A DNA stretch of 64,000 bases from Ancylomarina sp048268005 (lineage in GTDB: Bacteria > Bacteroidota > Bacteroidia > Bacteroidales > Marinifilaceae), in contig JBLWWJ010000002.1 in the NCBI GenBank assembly GCA_048268005.1, forward strand, positions 1 to 64,000. Reading direction: 5' to 3'. The notes below the pieces were generated by a model that worked only from the letters and a program-made list of their open reading frames with translations, ran no database searches and was not told where the DNA came from. Position numbers and translations under genes: made by a program. Of the stretch, positions 8,718 to 16,390 are shown piece by piece (positions within the stretch are counted from its first letter, which is position 1; each line of letters begins with the position of its first letter).

Positions 8718-9638
8718 CTATTTTTTGATAATTCTGAAAAAACTATGAATGATAACGCCGCTAATTACACCAATAAAAATTAATAAACTTAAAAGGTTTA
8801 GCGTCTCATTTTGGTAGGCTCCAATCACATAGGATCTATTAGAAAGAATGATACCGACTTTACCTTCTTCACTTCTTGCTTGTAAGTTTTTGTATTTGTA
8901 TAGTGAAGCATTCAGGTAGGAATTAGCTGTATGACATTCCACACACAATTTCAGGGCCTTTTCTTTCGGTAAAATATTGTGTGATATCATCAATGAATCC
9001 ACAACCTGAGTATGGCACTCAATGCAGCGTACATGCTCGAAATGTAATTTTTGGTTAGGTAGCCAATTGTGAGTTTCAATTAATTTAGGATTTAAACTGT
9101 CAGACATCAAGGCATATTTTGATGTATTATCGTGACAGGAAACACACATTTCGTTACTGAATTTAACGATGTCTTTAATGTTTTCACTTGTGCGGGCTGT
9201 AACTTGATAATAGTGCTGATCATGGCATTTTGAACAGGTAAATAGCTCGCCTAATGCTTTGGCATGAATACTTTTATTAAACTCTTCTTCAATTTGTTCA
9301 AATTTATAGTCTGCATAATTTTCATCTCCCCCATGACAATCGATACAGGTTGCAAGAGGTTCAAGTTTAAGTTCTCCCTGATGAGGATAGGTTTCGTAAT
9401 CAGACGAGTGACAATCGATACATGCAAATGTTTTATGGACACCCACTTTCATTCTTAAGGAATCTAAGATGAAATAAGGGTTCATTAAGCGTTTTTCATT
9501 ACGCTCAGTCCAATCGTTGTATATCGTGTGAGTGTTATTTGCATGACAACGTAAACAATCATTATCTGCTTTTAGATTCATCGCAAATGAAGCTAAAAAG
9601 GCAAGAAGGAAGTAAATCCGATATTGGGAGAAACGCAT
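8718..9638 (-). CDS. Heptaheme c-type cytochrome with C-terminal membrane anchor
   Basis: The start is taken at the ATG at 9638 because it opens a clean signal peptide (MRFSQYRIYFLLAFLASFAM); an upstream in-frame start at 9677 would add 13 residues. The protein of 306 residues has seven CxxCH motifs: CLRCH, CIDCH twice, CSKCH, CVSCH, CIECH, CVECH. One C-terminal helix (LNLLSLLIFIGVISGVIIH) should hold it on the periplasmic face of the inner membrane. With the adjacent cytochrome b it resembles a split version of the fused cytochrome b / multiheme c protein CbcL of Geobacter. That comparison is by layout only. Confidence 0.85.
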   Translation of the reverse strand: MRFSQYRIYFLLAFLASFAMNLKADNDCLRCHANNTHTIYNDWTERNEKRLMNPYFILDSLRMKVGVHKTFACIDCHSSDYETYPHQGELKLEPLATCIDCHGGDENYADYKFEQIEEEFNKSIHAKALGELFTCSKCHDQHYYQVTARTSENIKDIVKFSNEMCVSCHDNTSKYALMSDSLNPKLIETHNWLPNQKLHFEHVRCIECHTQVVDSLMISHNILPKEKALKLCVECHTANSYLNASLYKYKNLQARSEEGKVGIILSNRSYVIGAYQNETLNLLSLLIFIGVISGVIIHSFFRIIKK

Positions 9639-9704
9639 AGGTAAAGAATAAATTAAAATTCCTGAAATACAGAGCACTTCAGGAATTTGTTAGGATTGAT
9701 TATC

Positions 9705-10124
9705 TTATTTCAAAGTTCTAATGAAGTTGATGATTGCCCATCGATCTTCATCGTCAGCAATCTTTTTCTCATAATTTGGCATCTCATCACGTCCAATAAA
9801 GGACTGATAGTAAAGAACACCATCTGATTGAGCTTGAACTTCAGCATTTTTAAACGAACGAATTCCTGTTTTCATGCTTTTTGCCTTCGGACCATTAGCT
9901 TCACCTTTAGACCCATGGCATGACTTACAATGCTTAGAATAAAGCATTTTACCGACTTTCACTAAAGAGGCATCATCTTTAAATGTATTTTTCATTGTTT
10001 TGTATTTCGCAGGAATTTCCCAGGGACCGCCCATTTTTTTCTCCTGCGGCAGAGTAAATGCTGCAAAAAGAATTCCGGCAAATACAAGAGATAAACCTAG
10101 AAATATGTTTTTGAATTTTTTCAT
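9705..10124 (-). CDS. Monoheme class I-like cytochrome c, periplasmic
   Basis: This 139-residue protein has an N-terminal signal or anchor (KNIFLGLSLVFAGILFAAF), one heme site CKSCH and a probable axial Met in GRDEMPNYEKK. It ends with the usual C-terminal helix (WAIINFIRTLK). The layout is that of a small soluble or anchored electron shuttle. It lies between the DUF5777 barrel gene and the heptaheme cytochrome gene, so it may carry electrons between inner- and outer-membrane components. Confidence 0.85.
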   Translation of the reverse strand: MKKFKNIFLGLSLVFAGILFAAFTLPQEKKMGGPWEIPAKYKTMKNTFKDDASLVKVGKMLYSKHCKSCHGSKGEANGPKAKSMKTGIRSFKNAEVQAQSDGVLYYQSFIGRDEMPNYEKKIADDEDRWAIINFIRTLK

Positions 10125-10142
10125 AATTTTAAATTTTAAAGA

Positions 10143-11024
10143 TTAAAAATTCCACAATCTTGTGATTGTAAAGCCAATCATATAATTGTCTAAATCAATT
10201 TTACTATGATTGTTCACCATAATATCTTGTTGGATCAAACCACTGGAATTGCCCATATAAATTTGGAAGGCATGTGTACTTGTCGATATTTCATAACCAA
10301 AGGAGAAGTTGGGTTTGGGGTTATCGTAATCTTCAGCTTCAGTATCTAAGTAACCCAGATCAAGTGGCACGTCTAAATTGAAAATGACAGATCCTTGAGG
10401 TGAAACCTTAAATCGACCGTTTAAATGAACACCAACTTTATCGTGATAGTTACCTTCATCAATCAAATTGTAATGCGCAAAGCTTAAACCTGTTTGTAAG
10501 CTTATCTCATCAGAGAATTTACGACCGACAATAACTTGAGCAAAGGAAGATAAGCGATTAGAGGATTTAAAATCGTCGTGAAATTGATCTTTATCTCTTC
10601 CATCAATGGCGATATTTCCATAAAGAGCTAGTGCAACAGGAACTGTATTGTTTCTTGTTTGCTCTAGTATGGTCCATTTGGCATTAAAATCGGTCGTCAT
10701 TCTTTCCTTAGTCACACCCAAGCCGATTTGAACATTTTTCGCAACGACGTAATTTAGTCCAAGACGTATATTAGCACCAGAGGCGTATAATCCCCAAAGG
10801 TCAGAATGTCCATTTTCAACTGTTCCGAACTTGTGCTGAATGGCAAATTCTAAAGTGTTTATCGGTTGAATAACGGTCGTTTGATTGTCAATTAAATAAC
10901 CACTTTCAAATGGTGATCTCACCGGTTTGTCAACCTTCTTGGTTTCCGTTTCAGTCTCTTGAGCTAGAACGCTCCCAAAAGCAAAAACAAGCAGGCATGA
11001 TAATGTAAATATTTTGTTTCTCAT
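10143..11024 (-). CDS. DUF5777-family outer-membrane beta-barrel protein
   Basis: The ATG at 11024 begins a good signal peptide (MRNKIFTLSCLLVFAFGSVLAQ); a longer reading from 11066 would run into the upstream gene. The 292-residue protein consists of alternating amphipathic strands (for example IRLGLNYVVAKNVQIGLGV, VPVALALYGNIAI) and ends in an aromatic residue (LWNF), as outer-membrane barrels do. It resembles the DUF5777 family of Bacteroidota. Its place between two monoheme cytochromes in a multiheme cluster suggests a pore or sheath in an electron conduit. That role is a hypothesis; it could instead be a nutrient or ion pore. Confidence 0.7.
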   Translation of the reverse strand: MRNKIFTLSCLLVFAFGSVLAQETETETKKVDKPVRSPFESGYLIDNQTTVIQPINTLEFAIQHKFGTVENGHSDLWGLYASGANIRLGLNYVVAKNVQIGLGVTKERMTTDFNAKWTILEQTRNNTVPVALALYGNIAIDGRDKDQFHDDFKSSNRLSSFAQVIVGRKFSDEISLQTGLSFAHYNLIDEGNYHDKVGVHLNGRFKVSPQGSVIFNLDVPLDLGYLDTEAEDYDNPKPNFSFGYEISTSTHAFQIYMGNSSGLIQQDIMVNNHSKIDLDNYMIGFTITRLWNF

Positions 11025-11040
11025 AATTGCATGTGTTTGA

Positions 11041-11409
11041 TTAGTTATCCTTAGCTCCTTCAACAATCCATGTTAATAATAATGTGAGTTCTTCATCATT
11101 GAATTTATTATTACTATGGTCGTCTTTAGCTTTATCGTAAATCTCGCTATCTTCTGGCGTAGTGGTATTGATAAAGTTTCCATTGATTAGATTATCATAG
11201 GCTACACCTGTCAGTAATACGGGTGTTCGTGTACTGTGACATCCTATACATTTATCTTGAAAAATAGGTTCTACTTCATCTTTAAAACTGACTGGATCAT
11301 CAGGGTTAGGTGTGGGGATTACGATTTCTACTTCTTGAATATAATCGTACTCACAAGCTACTAATCCAATCATGAAAAGGAAAGCTAATATTTTGATATA
11401 TCTTTTCAT
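11041..11409 (-). CDS. Monoheme cytochrome c lipoprotein
   Basis: This 122-residue protein has a lipoprotein signal with lipobox LVAC (Cys19), followed by an acidic stretch (EYDYIQEVE). It has one heme site, CIGCH, within a segment (EPIFQDKCIGCH) typical of small cytochromes that sit near larger redox partners. It lies 16 bp upstream of the DUF5777 barrel start and is probably co-transcribed with it. The acidic residues after the lipid-modified Cys could favour surface display in Bacteroidota, but that signal is loose. Confidence 0.8.
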   Translation of the reverse strand: MKRYIKILAFLFMIGLVACEYDYIQEVEIVIPTPNPDDPVSFKDEVEPIFQDKCIGCHSTRTPVLLTGVAYDNLINGNFINTTTPEDSEIYDKAKDDHSNNKFNDEELTLLLTWIVEGAKDN

Positions 11410-11524
11410 ATGATTGTGTTTTAATAAGAAGATCTTCCTTTTAAGGAATCAATAAACAATAAGCTTGCCATCTCTTCTTAATGAAAATGTTTTTGAATTA
11501 AAACATGTGATTTTATCTGTAAAA

Positions 11525-11553
11525 GAGTTGTTCAATATTAAATTAAACAACTC
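11525..11553 (-). terminator. Possible attenuator or terminator within the cytochrome cluster
   Basis: Arms GAGTTGTT (11525-11532) and AACAACTC (11546-11553) form an 8-bp stem. Read on the minus strand it is followed by a short TTTT. It lies in the 175-bp gap after the hexaheme lipoprotein gene and could reduce read-through, leaving that lipoprotein more highly expressed. Confidence 0.4.
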
Positions 11554-11584
11554 CTTACTTATTTTAATTATAGTTTAGTTGAAA

Positions 11585-12649
11585 TTATGGCATCGCTGCA
11601 ATTTCTGCATCCATCGCTTCAATTGAGTTAATTAATAATGCTCTTACATATTTTGGATTGTGAGCACCAAAGCTGCGATCTTCATCTAAACCAACCCAGT
11701 TAAAGAATGCACGAGCCTGAACTGTAGGATAGGTTCCTGGAATAGGTTCGTATGCTTCATCTTCAGCAACCCATTCAACAATACCTAAGGTGACTAATTG
11801 ATCTCTTAATTCTTCAAGTTTATCTTCGATGTCAGATCTTACGCCGCCATAATTGAAATCGTCATTGCTAGCTCCGTGACAGTCGTTACAAGCTTTTACA
11901 GAAGGATTCCAAGTGTGTCCTCCTTGGTCTTTTTCAGGATCGAAAGGAGCCATATGGCATCCAGTACAAGATGCTTGTACAAGATGTATAGCTGAACCTG
12001 CTTCCGGATAATCAACTGAACCTTCAATTTCTGCAAAGCCTACACCTGCTAAAACATTGGACTGAGCACCATGGTGAGGTCCCCAATGAGTACTTGTGAT
12101 TGTAAAGGTTTCTTCGCCGGGGTTTGTCATAGCAGGTTCTGCTCTTCTCGACTGATGACAGTTGGCACATAAATTTGAATTTCCTAATAAATCTATTGTG
12201 CTGCTAGGATCATAAACAGGGTTAATAGGATCTTTGAGTCTTAGAGCATAATCCGCGGCTTCCATCGTCTCATGTAGGCCATGACAGGTTGCACACTCCC
12301 AAGCTGTTGGGTTTGTAATTGTTCCCAGTACTGAACCTGTTGTTGCAAATTGCACAAAACCTTGATGGGAATGACACTCTGCACAATATGAACGTCCACC
12401 TGCATAATCAACAGCATTCAGGCCACTATTGTGAACCGATAAAGAGAATTGTGCTTCGATGTTGGTCTTTACTTCCGTGGCATGACATGCCATACAAGTA
12501 GCATTACCATCGGTACCATCAACACCGTCAGAACCAGGAGCACCATCAGCTCCATTTAAACCATCAACGCCTGCAGGGCCTTCACAAGCTGCAAATATTG
12601 CTCCAACCGTAAGGAGGAGAAGCCAGATTTTAAGTTGTTTTCGTTTCAT
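11585..12649 (-). CDS. Hexaheme cytochrome c lipoprotein on a collagen-like stalk
   Basis: This 354-residue protein has a lipoprotein signal (lipobox FAAC, Cys21). About eight Gly-X-Y triplets follow directly (GPAGVDGLNGADGAPG and on, residues 23-48). Then come six heme sites: CMACH, CAECH, CATCH, CANCH, CTGCH and CNDCH. The C-terminal 80 residues have no heme motifs. The collagen-like segment would act as a stiff spacer between lipid anchor and heme domain. It is the first gene of the cluster and is divergent from a Crp/Fnr regulator. An outer-membrane, possibly cell-surface location is inferred. Confidence 0.85.
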   Translation of the reverse strand: MKRKQLKIWLLLLTVGAIFAACEGPAGVDGLNGADGAPGSDGVDGTDGNATCMACHATEVKTNIEAQFSLSVHNSGLNAVDYAGGRSYCAECHSHQGFVQFATTGSVLGTITNPTAWECATCHGLHETMEAADYALRLKDPINPVYDPSSTIDLLGNSNLCANCHQSRRAEPAMTNPGEETFTITSTHWGPHHGAQSNVLAGVGFAEIEGSVDYPEAGSAIHLVQASCTGCHMAPFDPEKDQGGHTWNPSVKACNDCHGASNDDFNYGGVRSDIEDKLEELRDQLVTLGIVEWVAEDEAYEPIPGTYPTVQARAFFNWVGLDEDRSFGAHNPKYVRALLINSIEAMDAEIAAMP

Positions 12650-12712
12650 AAGATTAGAGGATTAAAGAATTTGTTTTATAAATCTAAGTATTAAAGAAAA
12701 AAATCTCTCATG

Positions 12713-12753
12713 ATTAAGAATGACAGTAATCTACTGTCATATTGATTCTTAAT
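12713..12753. promoter_or_regulatory. Nested palindromic operator between the cytochrome cluster and crp/fnr gene
   Basis: Inner arms ATGACAGTA (12720-12728) and TACTGTCAT (12732-12740) are perfectly complementary around ATC. Outer arms ATTAAGAAT (12713-12721) and ATTCTTAAT (12745-12753) are also perfect. The two palindromes share nearly the same centre. The site is about 65 bp from the hexaheme gene start and 83 bp from the regulator start. The likely binder is the divergent Crp/Fnr protein, which would control both directions. The sequence does not match the E. coli FNR or CRP consensus. Confidence 0.65.
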
Positions 12754-12835
12754 AGAAAAAGAAGGGATATATATATTGGTTTGAATTGATATTTATCACT
12801 ATATTAGAAAAAGAATTTTACCTAAATCCCCTAAT

Positions 12836-13531
12836 ATGTTTGGAAAAGGAACTGATGTTTGCTGCGGAACTTGTCCACATTCATGGCCAAATTTCAAAAA
12901 TCTATCACCCGATGAAATGGAAGAGATGAGCCAGAATAGGTTTCAGTCCAGTTTTACTGCAGGAGAAATGATTTTTAAAGCAGGATCACCGACATCAAAC
13001 GCCGTTTTTCTTTCTTCAGGCATTGCTAAAATATATTTGGAAGGCTTTGATGGGAAGAAAATTATTCTTGGCTTGTGTAAGCCTGGTCGGTTAATTGTTG
13101 GCCCTGGAGCCTATGTGGATTCAACCCATCATTACAGTTTAGTTGCTTTAACCGATGTGCGTGCCTGTTTTATTGACATGAAACTGATAAAGTCTTATGT
13201 GCAATCTAATCCTAAGTTTAGCGAAGGCTATATGAAAGATATTAGTGAAAAATCTTTACGCACCTTTTATAAAATGATGAGCCTTGTTCAGAAAAAAATG
13301 CCGGGACGTATGGCAGAAGGGTTATTAGAATTAGCTGATGAGGTGTTCTTATCCGATGAGTTTGCTCCTATTTTGAGTCGACAGGAACTGGGTGAATATA
13401 CCGGAATGGCTAAAGAAAATGTGGTTCGTATTCTGAAAGAGTTCTGTAATGAAGGTATTATTAGTACGAATGGTTCAACGATATCGATTATGGATAAAGA
13501 GAAATTGAAACTGATATCAGCTAATGGTTAG
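12836..13531 (+). CDS. Crp/Fnr-family transcriptional regulator with N-terminal cysteines
   Basis: This 231-residue protein has a cyclic-nucleotide-binding-like beta-roll (about 25-125), a dimer helix and a C-terminal winged helix with recognition region near 181-204 (LSRQELGEYTGMAKENVVRI). It opens with three cysteines in VCCGTCPH (Cys9, Cys10, Cys13), with others at Cys81 and Cys111. That spacing could hold an Fe-S cluster or a redox-active thiol pair, but it is not the E. coli FNR pattern. It is divergent from the multiheme cluster and probably controls it in response to oxygen, redox state or an acceptor. Its 3' end overlaps the convergent transporter gene by 11 bp. Confidence 0.88.
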   Translation: MFGKGTDVCCGTCPHSWPNFKNLSPDEMEEMSQNRFQSSFTAGEMIFKAGSPTSNAVFLSSGIAKIYLEGFDGKKIILGLCKPGRLIVGPGAYVDSTHHYSLVALTDVRACFIDMKLIKSYVQSNPKFSEGYMKDISEKSLRTFYKMMSLVQKKMPGRMAEGLLELADEVFLSDEFAPILSRQELGEYTGMAKENVVRILKEFCNEGIISTNGSTISIMDKEKLKLISANG

Positions 13532-14429
13532 TTTTATTCTTTTTCATACCGGAAATGGAAATCACAAAAATACCTGCTATTGTTAATACCCCTCCAATAA
13601 ATTGAATCTGGCTAGGCAATATGCCCAATAAAATAAATGAGCCTAGTATGATAAAGAAGCTCCTACTCGTTATAATGAGCGTTACTTTTGATGCTTCAAG
13701 GTATTTAAGGGCTGAAAAAGTTAAAATGGTCCCTAAGAAGGGGCCAAATAAGGAGCCGATGATAATATACCCCACAGACTCAGGACTGTATGTTGGTAAT
13801 TTAGTGGTATAGAGATTAAAAGCAATAAATCCAAGCCAAAGTGCTGCGTTACGGTATTGAGTTATCATAGAAGAAGGCAACACACCAACTTTCGTTTTTG
13901 CTAAAACAAGACTGATTCCATAGAAAAGTGCAAAGGTGAATGTCGCTAAGCTTGCAGGACTACTCAGTTCTTTCAATTGAAAACCAGATTCATTCACATT
14001 TATTAAACCGACTCCTAAGAGGGTGATAAGGATTCCAAAAATCTCTGTGTAAGAGTATTGTTCCTTAAGAAAAATAAAACCTAAGATGATAACGAATACT
14101 GGACTTGTATTAGCCAGGAATGAAACAATCGTGGGGTTTGGTGTGAGTTGAATGGCTAAAAAGAAGGCTGAGGTTGCTATAAGTTCAGAGCAAGCTATCA
14201 AAATCAGTGTTCGTTTTGATCCTATAGATAAGTCTTTAAATCGATGATTTGTTTTTTTTGTCCAGTTGTAAATTGTGTTCCAAACTAGGGCAAGTCCAAA
14301 CCATAAGATACCAAAACTAGCAAGGCTTACATCTTGCATGGCAAGCTTACTGAAAATGTAAACATTCGAAAATGTAATGGTTGCTAAAAGTGCTATTAAG
14401 GAACCTTTTAGCTGTGTTGATGGTTTCAT
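13521..14429 (-). CDS. EamA/DMT-family transporter
   Basis: About ten transmembrane helices in two EamA repeats are visible, the usual layout for drug/metabolite exporters. The start is placed at the ATG at 14429 (MKPSTQ, 302 residues). A start at 14462 would lie upstream of a -7 element at 14450-14457 and so outside the predicted transcript. The substrate is unknown; family members export amino acids, purines or similar metabolites. It converges on the Crp/Fnr gene and overlaps its last 11 bp. A second EamA gene is at 33425-34315. Confidence 0.85.
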   Translation of the reverse strand: MKPSTQLKGSLIALLATITFSNVYIFSKLAMQDVSLASFGILWFGLALVWNTIYNWTKKTNHRFKDLSIGSKRTLILIACSELIATSAFFLAIQLTPNPTIVSFLANTSPVFVIILGFIFLKEQYSYTEIFGILITLLGVGLINVNESGFQLKELSSPASLATFTFALFYGISLVLAKTKVGVLPSSMITQYRNAALWLGFIAFNLYTTKLPTYSPESVGYIIIGSLFGPFLGTILTFSALKYLEASKVTLIITSRSFFIILGSFILLGILPSQIQFIGGVLTIAGIFVISISGMKKNKTNH

Positions 14430-14449
14430 GAATTGAATATTAAGAAGAA

Positions 14450-14457
14450 CAAATGTA
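14450..14457 (-). promoter_or_regulatory. Candidate -7 element for the EamA gene
   Basis: On the minus strand this reads TACATTTG. A TTG-type -33 (CAAC at 14476-14479 on the plus strand) lies 18 bp upstream. The predicted leader is about 15 nt. Confidence 0.5.
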
Positions 14458-14606
14458 TCCAAGTTTTTAACAAAACAACTATTGATTTTATTAATAATTA
14501 ATCTCGCTTCGATTCGAAAATAAATAGTATTTATTCAATCAGGCTTTTAAGTACATCTCAGGATCTTAATTTTCATTTTTGATATCTATTACTAACTTGC
14601 ACACCT

Positions 14607-14876
14607 ATGGAGATGAATTTATTATATGCTATGATAGCGACTTATTTGGTGAATGTACCCTTTGGTTATGTTCGTCAAGGTTTCAAGAAGTATTCCTTAA
14701 AATGGTTTGTAGCCATTCATTTACCTATCCCTTTTGTCATCTTATTTAGACACTTTTTTGATGTGGGATATGAAATTTTCACTTACCCATTTATGTTGTT
14801 TGCATTTTTTATGGGGCAATTTTCTGGAAAGAAAATTCGCATTTATAGAGTGAAAAAGAATGATATTAAAGTTTAA
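14607..14876 (+). CDS. Small conserved membrane protein
   Basis: This 89-residue, mostly hydrophobic protein has about three helices (residues 4-20, 32-50, 57-72) and a basic tail (GKKIRIYRVKK). I recognise no functional motif. The length and tail fit a small inner-membrane protein seen in Bacteroidota. It lies alone between a divergent transporter and the convergent pgi gene. Confidence 0.6.
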   Translation: MEMNLLYAMIATYLVNVPFGYVRQGFKKYSLKWFVAIHLPIPFVILFRHFFDVGYEIFTYPFMLFAFFMGQFSGKKIRIYRVKKNDIKV

Positions 14877-14905
14877 TGTAGCTTTCTTAAAATATAATTT
14901 CAAAA

Positions 14906-14940
14906 AAAATGGCTACCTCTTTCGGGGTAGCCATTTTTAA
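14906..14940. terminator. Bidirectional terminator between the small membrane protein gene and pgi
   Basis: Arms AAAATGGCTACC (14906-14917) and GGTAGCCATTTT (14926-14937) form a perfect 12-bp stem flanked by A and T runs on either side. Confidence 0.9.
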
Positions 14941-14956
14941 TATGATGAAGTAGATT

Positions 14957-16297
14957 TTATAATCTGTCCTTAATTTTCTTTGTCTCTTCTTCAAAACCTG
15001 GTTTTTCCAATAAAGCAAACATATTACTTTTGTAGGCTTCAACACCTGGTTGATCGAAAGGGTTAACATCAAGAATGTAACCACTAACACCACAAGCAAC
15101 CTCGAAGAAATATAATAATTCACCGATATAGAATTCATTTAGCTCAGGAAGCTCAATTCTAAGATTTGGAACACCACCATCAACGTGAGCTAGTTGAGTT
15201 CCTAATTCAGCCATTTTATTCACCTCGTCAACTCTTTTTCCTGCAAGGAAATTAAGTTTGTCAAGGTTGTCTTTGTCTTCAGGAATAACAACTTTATATT
15301 TTGTTTTCGCTATAGAAATGACCGTTTCGAAAATATTACGTTGCCCTTCTTGAATGTACTGTCCCATTGAGTGCAAATCGCTCGTTAAATCAACGCTAGC
15401 TGGGAAAATACCTTTGTTTTCTTTTCCTTCACTCTCGCCATATAGTTGTTTCCACCATTCAGCAATATTGTGAAGTTTTGGGTTGTAGTTCGCTAAAATC
15501 TCGATTTCTTTTCCTTTAGAATAAAGTGCATTTCGAGTTGCAGCATAAAGTAGAGCTGGATTCTCTTTAAAATCTGTAGCTACAGTGAATTCTTGCATCG
15601 ATTTAGCACCGTCAACTAATTTCGTGATATCGTGACCTGCTACGGCAATTGGTAGTAAACCTACTGGAGTTAGTACAGAAAAACGACCACCAACATTGTC
15701 AGGGATAACAAAGGTTTTGTAGCCTTCCTGATCAGCTAGGGTACGCAATGCGCCTTTTGATTCGTCAGTAATTGCAACGATTCGTTCTTTCGCTTCTTCT
15801 TTCCCTACACCTTCTTCAAGCAATTCTTTTAATAAACGGAATGCAAGAGCAGGCTCTGTTGTAGTACCAGATTTAGAGATCACACAGATTCCGAATTCAA
15901 CATTTTCAAGAATCTCCATTAGCTCATACAAGTAATCTTCGCTGATGTTTTGTCCAGCGTATAGTACCAATGGATTCGCATTGTTGGCCTGAAGCATATC
16001 GAAGTTGTTAGCTAAAGCATCATTTACAGCTTTTGCACCCAAATAAGATCCTCCAATACCAATAACAACAAGAACTTCGACACGTTCTTTTAAATTGTTA
16101 GCCGTTTCTTGAATATCTTTCAACTCTGCAGCTGATATCTGTGATGGTAAGTTAACCCATCCTGTATATTCGTTGCCTTTACCTGTTCCTTCATGAAGGG
16201 CAGTTAAATGCTTTTTACTTGCTTCTTTGTATTGGAAGATTTCTTCTCTGTCTACAAAGCTTAAGGTTTTGTCGATACTTAATTTAATGTGTTCCAT
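14957..16297 (-). CDS. pgi: Glucose-6-phosphate isomerase
   Basis: This 446-residue cytoplasmic enzyme interconverts glucose 6-phosphate and fructose 6-phosphate in glycolysis and gluconeogenesis. Family motifs include the sugar-isomerase loop VVIGIGGSYLGAKAVNDAL, CVISKSGTTTEPALAF, the signature DNVGGRFSVLTPVGLLP, and YGESEGKENKGIFP. The length fits the short bacterial form (about 445-450) rather than the 550-residue proteobacterial form. It is downstream of gpsA and lysS on the same strand, an order common in Bacteroidota. Confidence 0.97.
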   Translation of the reverse strand: MEHIKLSIDKTLSFVDREEIFQYKEASKKHLTALHEGTGKGNEYTGWVNLPSQISAAELKDIQETANNLKERVEVLVVIGIGGSYLGAKAVNDALANNFDMLQANNANPLVLYAGQNISEDYLYELMEILENVEFGICVISKSGTTTEPALAFRLLKELLEEGVGKEEAKERIVAITDESKGALRTLADQEGYKTFVIPDNVGGRFSVLTPVGLLPIAVAGHDITKLVDGAKSMQEFTVATDFKENPALLYAATRNALYSKGKEIEILANYNPKLHNIAEWWKQLYGESEGKENKGIFPASVDLTSDLHSMGQYIQEGQRNIFETVISIAKTKYKVVIPEDKDNLDKLNFLAGKRVDEVNKMAELGTQLAHVDGGVPNLRIELPELNEFYIGELLYFFEVACGVSGYILDVNPFDQPGVEAYKSNMFALLEKPGFEEETKKIKDRL

Positions 16298-16390
16298 TTT
16301 CTTGAAATTAAGTTTCTACTCTATCCTAAGTTTCATCCCCCTCAAAATTTCACAAGGAAGAGTAGATTTATAATAATTGATTTGATGTTT

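Noticed and set aside
6473..12649. A standard Nrf nitrite reductase operon
   Set aside because: No NrfA-type catalytic cytochrome with a CxxCK or similar lysine-ligated heme site is visible, and the NapC protein has seven hemes, not four.
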